From Paludibacter sp. (lineage in GTDB: Bacteria; Bacteroidota; Bacteroidia; Bacteroidales; Paludibacteraceae), in the NCBI GenBank assembly GCA_024709185.1, contig JANJXE010000464.1, positions 1 to 7,404 on the forward strand: a stretch of 7,404 nucleotides of DNA, given 5' to 3'. How positions within the stretch are numbered: position 1 is the first letter of the stretch; each line of letters begins with the position of its first letter. Below the pieces are notes generated by a model. That model saw nothing but the letters and a program-made list of their open reading frames with translations. It did not search any database and was not told where the DNA came from. Positions 1 through 6,046 of this stretch are shown in pieces. The position numbers were made by a program, and so were the translations under genes.

Positions 1-2025
1 AAGGTTTGGAAGTACTGAGTAGTCACGTGAATAGCGCAGATGCTGATCAACATAATTTTCATCGTAACTCACCTTAACATCCTTAATTGAACCATCATCA
101 GCCTTTACCAGAGTGTAAACGGGATTTACAAAACCGCGGTAAGGAGCAATATTGAGTTTGGCATATCGATCCAGCACTTCTTTGTGAATATCCTGATTTA
201 CTTTTACGGCATAGGTTTCTACCAGTATTTTAGCAGCTTCCAGATCGCCGGTTGATTTTATACGTTGAATTTCTTTCAACAACTGACCAAATAAATCCCT
301 TAATTTAAGATAATCGTTGACAAAAACATAGGTCTTACCGTCTTTCTTTTTAAATTCCACTACCCCATTCGCTTTACCTTTTTCGAATACCCATGATGCA
401 ATCAACTGACGATTACGCATGTGTGCCTGTTCGATGTTTTTACCGGGTTGAATACGTGTTAGTTGTGTCATCAGTCCGTTCATTAGGTAACTGTAATACT
501 GCGTTTTATAGGCTTCTGCATCAGGTAATAAACCCAATTCTACCATTTTAGGGTCAGCCATATAGTAGAGCCCAAAAAGATCGGCCCTCGATTCTTCAAC
601 AGGTGAACCATAGGCTTTCAGTGCATCGGGACTCACACCAGGTAACAGTTTACCCGAACCATGTCCCAGGCATTCGTGTAAGTCAGTATGGAGATTATCA
701 GTTAACGAACCATACTTCTTAGCCCTTTCAATTTCGGTTTCGCTCCACATAAACTCTTCCATGAATCCACTACCAGCAGATGCTTTGGTATACGCTTCTG
801 TTATATTTTCAATAGTAACCGATTTTGAACCATGTTCGGCACGAATCCAGTTGGAATTAGGAAGGTTAATTCCAATAGGTGTGGCCGGATAACAATCGCC
901 ACCCAGCATAGCAGCAGTAATTACCTTGGCTGTAACCCCTTTCACTTCTTCTTTTTTAAATTCTTTATCAGTAGGAGAATGGTCTTCAAACCATTGTGCA
1001 TTATCGCTGATAATCGTCGTACGTTTGGTAGCTTCCACATCCTTGAAATTCACGATCGACTCCCAGGTAGCCTTCATCCCCAGCGGATCGGTATAGGTCT
1101 CGGTAAAACCATTCACAAAATCTACCTGGGATTGCAAATCCTGTAGCCAGAGGATGGAATATTCATCATACGTCGACAAGTTACCTGTTTTGTAATAGCT
1201 GATTAATGATTCAATCACTTTCTTTTGAGCTTCGTTTTCAGCAACTCCGGCAGCTTTTTCCAGCCAACCAATAATTCGAACGATAGCAGCTGAATACATA
1301 CCCCCTTCTTTCCATACCACTTCCTGAACTTTACCATCTTTTTTGATCACCTTGCTGTTCAAACCATACGGAACAGGACGAGGATTCGAAGGATCGGCTA
1401 TTTGTGAATAAAAGGCTTCCACTTCTTTCTGAGTCACCCCTTCGTAGAAATTATTTGAAGAAGTCTGAATCAAATCAACACCAGCTTCCTGATTACTCCG
1501 TTTGGTATACAATGTCGGATCAAAAATGACCGGAAAAATGCGGTTGATAAACGCATCTACCGTTTCACCTTCGGCCAGGGGCAATTTTTGAGGATCGATA
1601 GCTAAAACAGCCTCTTTCAGGAATTGCTCCGAAAACTGAGGTGTAAATTTATCTTCCGAATAATGGTGATGAATCCCATTGCCCATCCACACCTGTTTCA
1701 GATAAGTGGTTAGCGCAGTAAATTCCTCACTTGACTTGTCGCCTGAATATAAAGTATAAACATCTTCCAGCAAACGTCGAATTGTCAGATTATTTTTATG
1801 ATTCTGATCATAAAGAATATCACGTCCTTCAATGGCAGCTTCAGACAGATAGTACACCAGTAATTTCTGGTTCAGACTAAGATCATCAAAATTATTTACT
1901 TTATAACGAAGTATCTGGACATCGGCAAAGCGATCCACTTCGTACTGAAATTCAGCTTCTTTTGGTTGTTGGCTACAGGCAGCCAGCAGCATACTACTCA
2001 TAATAATTACTGTTAGTTTCTTCAT
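1..2025 (-). CDS. Dipeptidyl peptidase III (peptidase family M49), predicted lipoprotein, C-terminal end cut by the window edge
   Basis: Zinc metallopeptidase expected to release dipeptides from the N-terminus of short peptides. The 675 codons present include the M49 signature HECLGH at residues 450-455 (zinc ligands H450 and H455, catalytic E451). EESRAD follows at 477-482, with E478 as the expected third zinc ligand. GINLPN at 385-390 matches the substrate-binding Asn motif of human DPP III. The first 17 residues are a lipoprotein signal: MKK, a hydrophobic stretch, then lipobox LAAC with C17 as the lipidated residue. This predicts export and membrane anchoring, whereas eukaryotic DPP III is cytosolic. 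No stop codon is reached, but Bacteroides homologues are about 675 residues long (from memory), so probably only a few residues are missing. The ATG lies 9 bases after the mazG stop, suggesting co-transcription. From memory, homologues are sometimes labelled dihydrofolate reductase; no such domain is visible. Family is certain; location and natural substrate are inferred. Confidence 0.93.
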   Translation of the reverse strand, partial: MKKLTVIIMSSMLLAACSQQPKEAEFQYEVDRFADVQILRYKVNNFDDLSLNQKLLVYYLSEAAIEGRDILYDQNHKNNLTIRRLLEDVYTLYSGDKSSEEFTALTTYLKQVWMGNGIHHHYSEDKFTPQFSEQFLKEAVLAIDPQKLPLAEGETVDAFINRIFPVIFDPTLYTKRSNQEAGVDLIQTSSNNFYEGVTQKEVEAFYSQIADPSNPRPVPYGLNSKVIKKDGKVQEVVWKEGGMYSAAIVRIIGWLEKAAGVAENEAQKKVIESLISYYKTGNLSTYDEYSILWLQDLQSQVDFVNGFTETYTDPLGMKATWESIVNFKDVEATKRTTIISDNAQWFEDHSPTDKEFKKEEVKGVTAKVITAAMLGGDCYPATPIGINLPNSNWIRAEHGSKSVTIENITEAYTKASAGSGFMEEFMWSETEIERAKKYGSLTDNLHTDLHECLGHGSGKLLPGVSPDALKAYGSPVEESRADLFGLYYMADPKMVELGLLPDAEAYKTQYYSYLMNGLMTQLTRIQPGKNIEQAHMRNRQLIASWVFEKGKANGVVEFKKKDGKTYVFVNDYLKLRDLFGQLLKEIQRIKSTGDLEAAKILVETYAVKVNQDIHKEVLDRYAKLNIAPYRGFVNPVYTLVKADDGSIKDVKVSYDENYVDQHLRYSRDYSVLPNL
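1975..2025 (-). other. Lipoprotein signal peptide (SPase II) of the DPP III gene
   Basis: The first 17 codons read MKKLTVIIMSSMLLAAC. There is a two-lysine n-region, an uncharged hydrophobic core, and a lipobox L14-A15-A16 just before C17. The residues after the cysteine are SQQPKE. There is no Asp at +2, the residue that in E. coli keeps lipoproteins in the inner membrane. The run also lacks the acid-rich stretch typical of Bacteroidota surface-export signals, so a periplasm-facing position seems likelier than the cell surface. That last step is inference. Confidence 0.82.
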
Positions 2026-2034
2026 GTTTATTAC

Positions 2035-2835
2035 TTATTTATTGGTTGAATTATGTTCAAGTTTTTTGGCTTCATTCCATATTTCATCCATTTCGGTCAG
2101 CGACATTCGTTTCAGGTCGAGGCCCTGTGCAATTGTTTGTGCTTCAAGGTAATTGAATCGCTGGATAAATTTACGATTAGTACGTTCCAGGGCATTTTCA
2201 GGATTAATTTTGTATAATCGGGCAGCATTAATCAAACTAAAAAATAAATCGCCAAATTCAGCTTCTATTTTGTCCTGATCCATTGTATCAATTTCAGCCT
2301 GAAGTTCGTTAAATTCTTCGCGAACCTTGTCCCAAACCTGTTCACGCACTTCCCAGTCGAAACCTACATTACGGGCTTTATCCTGCACCCGATAAGCTTT
2401 AATCATAGCTGGCAATGACATAGGCACACCCGCCAGCACCGAACGATTACCACCTTTTTCCTTTAACTTTAAATCTTCCCAGTTTTGCATTACTTTATCC
2501 GGATTATTAGCTTGCACATCACCATAAATATGAGGATGGCGATAGATCAGCTTTTCTGAAAGATTTTTCATTACAGTATACATGTCAAAATCCCCGGTTT
2601 CACTACCCATCTGTGCATAAAATACTACATGAAGCAGTAAATCTCCCAGTTCCTTGCTGATTTCCTTTTTGTCATCCCTTAAAATGGCATCGGCCAACTC
2701 GTAGGTTTCCTCAATAGTGAGTGTACGCAGACTTTCGAAAGTCTGTTCTTTATCCCAGGGACATTGTTTCCGTAAATCCGACATGATTCCCAACAGTCGT
2801 TCAAACTGTTCTTTTTTCTCTTCTATAGTGTGCAT
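2035..2835 (-). CDS. mazG: Nucleoside triphosphate pyrophosphohydrolase MazG
   Basis: Cytoplasmic all-alpha NTP pyrophosphatase, hydrolysing (d)NTPs to NMP and pyrophosphate. It is thought to clean non-canonical nucleotides and, in E. coli, to influence ppGpp under starvation. At 266 residues it is full length (E. coli MazG is 263) and has both tandem MazG domains. Domain 1 has CPWD at 25-28 and the metal-binding EExxE...ExxD set E42, E43, E46, E62, D65. Domain 2 repeats the pattern with E173, E174, E177, E193 and D196. Family blocks KLIYRHPHIYGD (95-106), NWEDLK (118-123) and NPENALERTNRKF (211-223) are also present. The ATG is chosen because translation from it begins at the usual MazG N-terminus and it sits 20 bases downstream of a TAACTTTG promoter box, after an A-rich leader. 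The stop is 9 bases from the DPP III start, so the two are probably one operon. Nothing looks degraded. Confidence 0.96.
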   Translation of the reverse strand: MHTIEEKKEQFERLLGIMSDLRKQCPWDKEQTFESLRTLTIEETYELADAILRDDKKEISKELGDLLLHVVFYAQMGSETGDFDMYTVMKNLSEKLIYRHPHIYGDVQANNPDKVMQNWEDLKLKEKGGNRSVLAGVPMSLPAMIKAYRVQDKARNVGFDWEVREQVWDKVREEFNELQAEIDTMDQDKIEAEFGDLFFSLINAARLYKINPENALERTNRKFIQRFNYLEAQTIAQGLDLKRMSLTEMDEIWNEAKKLEHNSTNK

Positions 2836-2855
2836 TGATGTTTTTTTTTAATCTG

Positions 2856-2863
2856 CAAAGTTA
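2856..2863 (-). promoter_or_regulatory. Candidate -7 promoter element for mazG-DPP III
   Basis: On the minus strand this reads TAACTTTG, an exact match to the Bacteroidota primary-sigma -7 consensus TAnnTTTG. It lies 20 bases before the mazG ATG, leaving a short leader of roughly 13-15 bases that contains a run of nine A. No TTTG is found at the expected -33 spacing, so the match rests on one half of the promoter. Confidence 0.5.
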
Positions 2864-2891
2864 GTAAAAAAACAGCTGTATTTTTTGGAAC

Positions 2892-2912
2892 AGCTTCAAA
2901 TTTTAGCTTCAA
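2892..2912. repeat. Short direct repeat in the divergent promoter region
   Basis: AGCTTCAA occurs at 2892-2899 and again at 2905-2912, starts 13 bases apart. AACAGCT is also repeated at 2871-2877 and 2889-2895, the first copy overlapping the 8-base palindrome ACAGCTGT (2872-2879). All lie between the two opposing -7 boxes, where a regulator could sit. The repeats are short and the region is AT-rich, so chance is possible. Confidence 0.3.
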
Positions 2913-2938
2913 TAACAGGAGATAGAACAAAAAATGAA

Positions 2939-2946
2939 TACATTTG
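2939..2946 (+). promoter_or_regulatory. Candidate -7 promoter element for the SDR gene
   Basis: TACATTTG matches the Bacteroidota -7 consensus TAnnTTTG and ends 23 bases before the ATG at 2970. No TTTG is present 19-21 bases upstream, so the -33 half is missing or weak. The leader is A-rich with no Shine-Dalgarno sequence, as is usual in this phylum. Confidence 0.45.
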
Positions 2947-2969
2947 TTAGCTCATAAAAAAGAAATATT

Positions 2970-3608
2970 ATGGAAAAAGTTGCTGTTATCGGTTCAAGCG
3001 GATTAATTGGAAAACATATAGTAGAAGAATTGCTGGAAGACAACTCAATATGTGAAATCAGACTATTGGTAAGACGAACTTCCCCGTTCAACGATTCTCG
3101 AATCAGACAGGTAGTGGTAGATTTTAACAACCAACAAAAGCTACAGGATGCGCTGGAGGGTTGTGATCATATTTTTTGCGCCATTGGAACTACCCGCAAG
3201 AAAACACCCAATCTGAAGGAATACCGGAAAATTGATTTTGATATACCTGTTACCGCTGCACAAGTCGCCGTTAAAACGGGCGCAAAGGGATTTCATCTGG
3301 TTTCGGCCATTGGAGCTAACAGCAAGAGTATGAACTTCTATTCCAAAATGAAAGGAGAGGTTGAAGATGCTTTATCCAACTTACCCATACCCCAAATAGG
3401 AATCTATCAACCTTCACTTTTACTGGGCAAAAGGACTGAAAAGCGGATTGCAGAATCAATTTCAGCCCTCATAATGCCTTTGTTTTCTTTTTTAATCCCT
3501 TCGGATTATAAACCCATTCAGGCTAAAACTGTTGCATGGGCAATGGTCAGAGATGCCAGAAGGGAGACTTCCGGAGTAAGTATATACAGATTTTCTGCTA
3601 TGCACTAA
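2970..3608 (+). CDS. NAD(P)-binding atypical short-chain dehydrogenase, HTATIP2/TIP30-like
   Basis: A 212-residue single-domain Rossmann protein, predicted cytosolic. The dinucleotide-binding glycine motif GSSGLIG is at residues 8-14, right after the first beta strand (VAVI). RLLVRR (31-36) fits the end of the second strand, where arginines often contact the NADP phosphate. CAIGTTRKK (70-78) resembles the CxGTTR segment of the HTATIP2/TIP30 (CC3) group. S112 in VSAIGAN and Y124/K128 in YSKMK give a plausible Ser-Tyr-Lys catalytic set. Length fits this compact SDR subgroup. The gene stands alone, divergent from mazG and convergent with mutB, with its own promoter candidate and terminator, so context gives no clue to its substrate. 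Bacterial relatives are usually annotated simply as NAD(P)H-binding protein or oxidoreductase. Fold and cofactor class are well supported; the reaction is unknown, and a regulatory or redox-sensing role cannot be excluded. Confidence 0.88.
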   Translation: MEKVAVIGSSGLIGKHIVEELLEDNSICEIRLLVRRTSPFNDSRIRQVVVDFNNQQKLQDALEGCDHIFCAIGTTRKKTPNLKEYRKIDFDIPVTAAQVAVKTGAKGFHLVSAIGANSKSMNFYSKMKGEVEDALSNLPIPQIGIYQPSLLLGKRTEKRIAESISALIMPLFSFLIPSDYKPIQAKTVAWAMVRDARRETSGVSIYRFSAMH

Positions 3609-3611
3609 AAA

Positions 3612-3788
3612 AGCAAAAACTCCTTTGCATCACGCAGAGGAGTTTTTTTCTGTAAATTTTAATAAGAGGGAATCAAATCAGAATCAATTTCTCAATTGAA
3701 TTTTTTACAATCAAAACTAGTTAGAATGCTACAAATTACTTTGTAGTCGGTTTAGTAAATTTCATTGCATGATAAAAACTATCATTGA
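3612..3788 (-). ncRNA. Candidate small RNA in the convergent gap (predicted from promoter, hairpins and terminator)
   Basis: A consensus promoter at 3794-3824 would start a minus-strand transcript near 3788. Reading on, three hairpins appear before the reverse face of the SDR-gene terminator: 3769-3785 (6-bp stem, 5-base loop), 3729-3746 (7-bp stem, 4-base loop) and 3684-3699 (6-bp stem). The third has a GAGA loop, a GNRA tetraloop on this strand only. The total would be about 175 nt. No convincing reading frame lies inside. I recognise no known RNA family. The stems are short and the region AT-rich, so the whole could be an unstructured spacer; only the promoter is better than casual. Confidence 0.3.
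3615..3649 (+). terminator. Intrinsic terminator after the SDR gene
   Basis: A 14-bp stem (AAAAACTCCTTTGC at 3615-3628 with GCAGAGGAGTTTTT at 3634-3647) closes a 5-base loop and ends in seven T. On the plus strand the only non-Watson-Crick pair is one U-G wobble. On the minus strand the same position becomes a C-A mismatch, although T-runs are present on that side too (3607-3612 and 3615-3619). It is therefore best suited to the plus strand but could act in both directions. Confidence 0.88.
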
Positions 3789-3793
3789 CAGGA

Positions 3794-3824
3794 CAAATAT
3801 AAGAAAAGTTTATCATAAAACAAA
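3794..3824 (-). promoter_or_regulatory. Full Bacteroidota-type promoter, minus strand, with no annotated gene downstream
   Basis: On the minus strand TTTG (3824-3821), a 19-base spacer and TATATTTG (3801-3794) match both halves and the spacing of the Bacteroidota primary-sigma promoter (TTTG, 19-21 bases, TAnnTTTG). It is the only place I found in the non-coding parts of the window with both elements. It points away from mutB into the gap and toward the 3' end of the SDR gene. The -33 element directly abuts the tail of the mutB terminator. Confidence 0.45.
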
Positions 3825-3825
3825 T

Positions 3826-3860
3826 AAAACGGGAAAAATAATCAATATTTTTCCCGTTTT
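3826..3860 (-). terminator. Intrinsic terminator after mutB
   Basis: A perfect 15-bp stem (AAAACGGGAAAAATA at 3826-3840 with its exact complement at 3846-3860) has a 5-base loop. In the minus-strand reading it ends in TTTTATTT. It starts 43 bases after the mutB stop. T-rich sequence on both sides means it could also stop plus-strand read-through from the SDR gene. Confidence 0.85.
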
Positions 3861-3903
3861 TGGAATCTAACGAAAATGCCTGTTTCAGTTATACAAACCC
3901 GGA

Positions 3904-6030
3904 TTAATCTTCCTGCAGAATTTCCATGATTGTACATGCAGCTTTTGCCACCGGACTACCGGGTCCGAAAATGGCAGCAACACCTGCTTTATAAAGATAA
4001 TCGTAATCCTGCGCAGGAATAACACCGCCTGCAATTACCACGATATCTTCACGACCCAGCTTTTTCAACTCTTCAATTACCTGAGGTACGAGGGTTTTGT
4101 GACCAGCAGCTAACGACGACACCCCGAGGATGTGTACATCGTTTTCAACGGCTTGCTTGGCAGCTTCGGCAGGAGTCTGGAACAAAGGTCCCATATCCAC
4201 ATCAAATCCACAGTCGGCATAACCGGTTGCAACTACTTTCGCACCACGGTCGTGTCCATCCTGACCCATTTTGGCAATCATGATACGTGGACGACGACCC
4301 TCTATTTTCGCAAACGCTTCAGTAAGCTCACAGGCTTTTTTGAAGGTTGCATCCTCTTTTGTTTCTGATGAATACACGCCTGAAATTGTTCTGATGGTTG
4401 CTTTATAACGTCCTGAAATTGCTTCGCAGGCATCGGAAATCTCTCCCAGTGTCGCACGGACACGGGCAGCTTCAACGGCCAGCTCAAGCAGGTTTCCTTC
4501 TCCTGTACGGGCACATTCGGTAATTGCATCGAGGGCTTTCTTTACATCTGCCTCATTACGGTTGGCTTTCAACTGTTGCAAACGCTCAATTTGTTGCTTG
4601 CGAACTGCTGTATTATCCACTTCCAAAATATCGATCGGATCTTCTTTTTCCAGACGATACTTGTTTACACCCACGATGGTTTGAGCTCCTGAGTCAATAC
4701 GGGCCTGCGTACGTGCAGCGGCTTCTTCGATACGCATTTTAGGGATACCGGTTTCGATGGCTGCTGCCATACCGCCCAGTTTTTCCACTTCTTCAATCAG
4801 ATCCCATGCCTTTTCAACCAGCTCCTGTGTCAGCGATTCTACATAATACGAACCAGCCCATGGATCCACCTCGCGGCAAATTTCAGTCTCCTGCTGGATG
4901 TAAATCTGGGTGTTACGGGCAATACGTGCCGAGAAATCGGTTGGCAATGCAATAGCCTCGTCAAGGGCATTTGTGTGCAACGACTGAGTATGTCCCAACG
5001 CAGCTCCCATAGCCTCGATACATGTACGGCCTACGTTGTTAAACGGATCCTGCTCGGTGAGTGACCAACCCGACGTTTGCGAGTGCGTACGAAGTGCCAG
5101 CGATTTCGGGTTTTTAGGATTGAATTGTTTAACAATTTTCGCCCAGAGCAAACGGGCTGCACGCATCTTGGCAATTTCCATGAAGTGGTTCATCCCAATA
5201 GCCCAGAAGAAGGATAAACGCGGAGCAAAAGAGTCGATATCCATTCCGGCATTCACACCAGCGCGGAGGTATTCCAGACCATCGGCCAGCGTATAGGCCA
5301 GCTCAATATCAGCAGTTGCACCTGCTTCCTGCATATGATAACCCGAAATTGAAATCGAGTTAAACTTCGGCATGTTCTTAGATGTATATTCGAAGATATC
5401 AGCAATAATCTTCATCGAAAATTTGGGCGGATAAATATAGGTATTTCGCACCATAAATTCTTTGAGAATATCGTTCTGGATAGTTCCGGCCATTTCTTCG
5501 AGTTTGGCACCCTGCTCCATCCCTGCATTTATATAAAAAGCAAGAATAGGAAGTACGGCTCCGTTCATGGTCATCGAAACCGACATTTTATTCAATGGAA
5601 TTCCATCGAACAACACTTTCATATCTTCCACCGAACAAATCGACACACCGGCTTTACCCACATCACCTACCACACGTTCGTGATCGGCATCGTAACCGCG
5701 GTGTGTAGCTAAGTCGAACGCTACCGACAGACCTTTCTGACCGGCAGCCAGGTTACGACGGTAGAATGCATTCGATTCTTCGGCAGTGGAGAAACCAGCG
5801 TACTGACGGATGGTCCAGGGTTGCATGGCGTACATAACTGAATAAGGACCACGCAAATATGGAGGAAGACCAGCAGCATAATTCAGGTGCTGCATTCCTT
5901 CCAGATCGTTTTTAGTATAAACCGGTTTTACCGGGATTAATTCCGGAGTCAACCAACTTGATTCAGCAGGCACCTCAACCTGAGCGGCCCTGAATTCGTT
6001 TATCTGTATATTCTTGAAATTTGGCTTCAT
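3904..6030 (-). CDS. mutB: Methylmalonyl-CoA mutase large (catalytic) subunit MutB
   Basis: Adenosylcobalamin-dependent radical enzyme interconverting succinyl-CoA and (R)-methylmalonyl-CoA in the cytoplasm; with MutA it forms the heterodimer. The 708-residue protein is close to usual family length and closely resembles Propionibacterium MutB throughout. The N-terminal TIM barrel carries the substrate-binding residues: Y77 in RQYAGF, R195 in FMVRN and H232 in SGYHMQEAG, equivalent to Y89, R207 and H244 there. The C-terminal Rossmann-like domain has the B12 motif DGHDRG at 591-596 (H593 is the lower cobalt ligand), SSLAAGH at 638-644 and AGGVIP at 667-672. The ATG at 6030 is preferred to an in-frame TTG at 6042, which lies four codons upstream and adds nothing conserved. 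The start lies 16 bases after the mutA stop, so the two are one operon, ended by the hairpin at 3826-3860. In anaerobic Bacteroidales this step leads from succinate to propionate. Confidence 0.98.
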   Translation of the reverse strand: MKPNFKNIQINEFRAAQVEVPAESSWLTPELIPVKPVYTKNDLEGMQHLNYAAGLPPYLRGPYSVMYAMQPWTIRQYAGFSTAEESNAFYRRNLAAGQKGLSVAFDLATHRGYDADHERVVGDVGKAGVSICSVEDMKVLFDGIPLNKMSVSMTMNGAVLPILAFYINAGMEQGAKLEEMAGTIQNDILKEFMVRNTYIYPPKFSMKIIADIFEYTSKNMPKFNSISISGYHMQEAGATADIELAYTLADGLEYLRAGVNAGMDIDSFAPRLSFFWAIGMNHFMEIAKMRAARLLWAKIVKQFNPKNPKSLALRTHSQTSGWSLTEQDPFNNVGRTCIEAMGAALGHTQSLHTNALDEAIALPTDFSARIARNTQIYIQQETEICREVDPWAGSYYVESLTQELVEKAWDLIEEVEKLGGMAAAIETGIPKMRIEEAAARTQARIDSGAQTIVGVNKYRLEKEDPIDILEVDNTAVRKQQIERLQQLKANRNEADVKKALDAITECARTGEGNLLELAVEAARVRATLGEISDACEAISGRYKATIRTISGVYSSETKEDATFKKACELTEAFAKIEGRRPRIMIAKMGQDGHDRGAKVVATGYADCGFDVDMGPLFQTPAEAAKQAVENDVHILGVSSLAAGHKTLVPQVIEELKKLGREDIVVIAGGVIPAQDYDYLYKAGVAAIFGPGSPVAKAACTIMEILQED

Positions 6031-6046
6031 AATCGTAATCAATAAT

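Noticed and set aside
832..1146. A 104-codon plus-strand open frame
   Set aside because: It lies wholly antisense to the DPP III coding region, over its conserved substrate-binding part, and its translation resembles no protein family.
1..2025. A dihydrofolate reductase identity for the left-hand gene
   Set aside because: The protein has the complete M49 zinc site (HECLGH and EESRAD) and nothing resembling a DHFR domain.
2909..3130. A 73-codon minus-strand open frame
   Set aside because: It is antisense to the start of the SDR gene, including its glycine motif, and has low-complexity Ser/Phe/Ile content.
3736..3765. A nine-codon minus-strand frame (MKFTKPTTK) inside the candidate small RNA
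   Set aside because: It is too short to separate from chance, overlaps a hairpin and has no matching context such as a following biosynthetic gene.
4132..4742. Open frames of 72-78 codons on both strands inside mutB
   Set aside because: They are shadows of the strongly conserved mutB frame and show no domain or promoter of their own.
6031..6042. A TTG start for mutB four codons before the ATG
   Set aside because: The extra residues are not part of the family's conserved N-terminus, and the ATG at 6030 follows the mutA stop at a normal operon distance.
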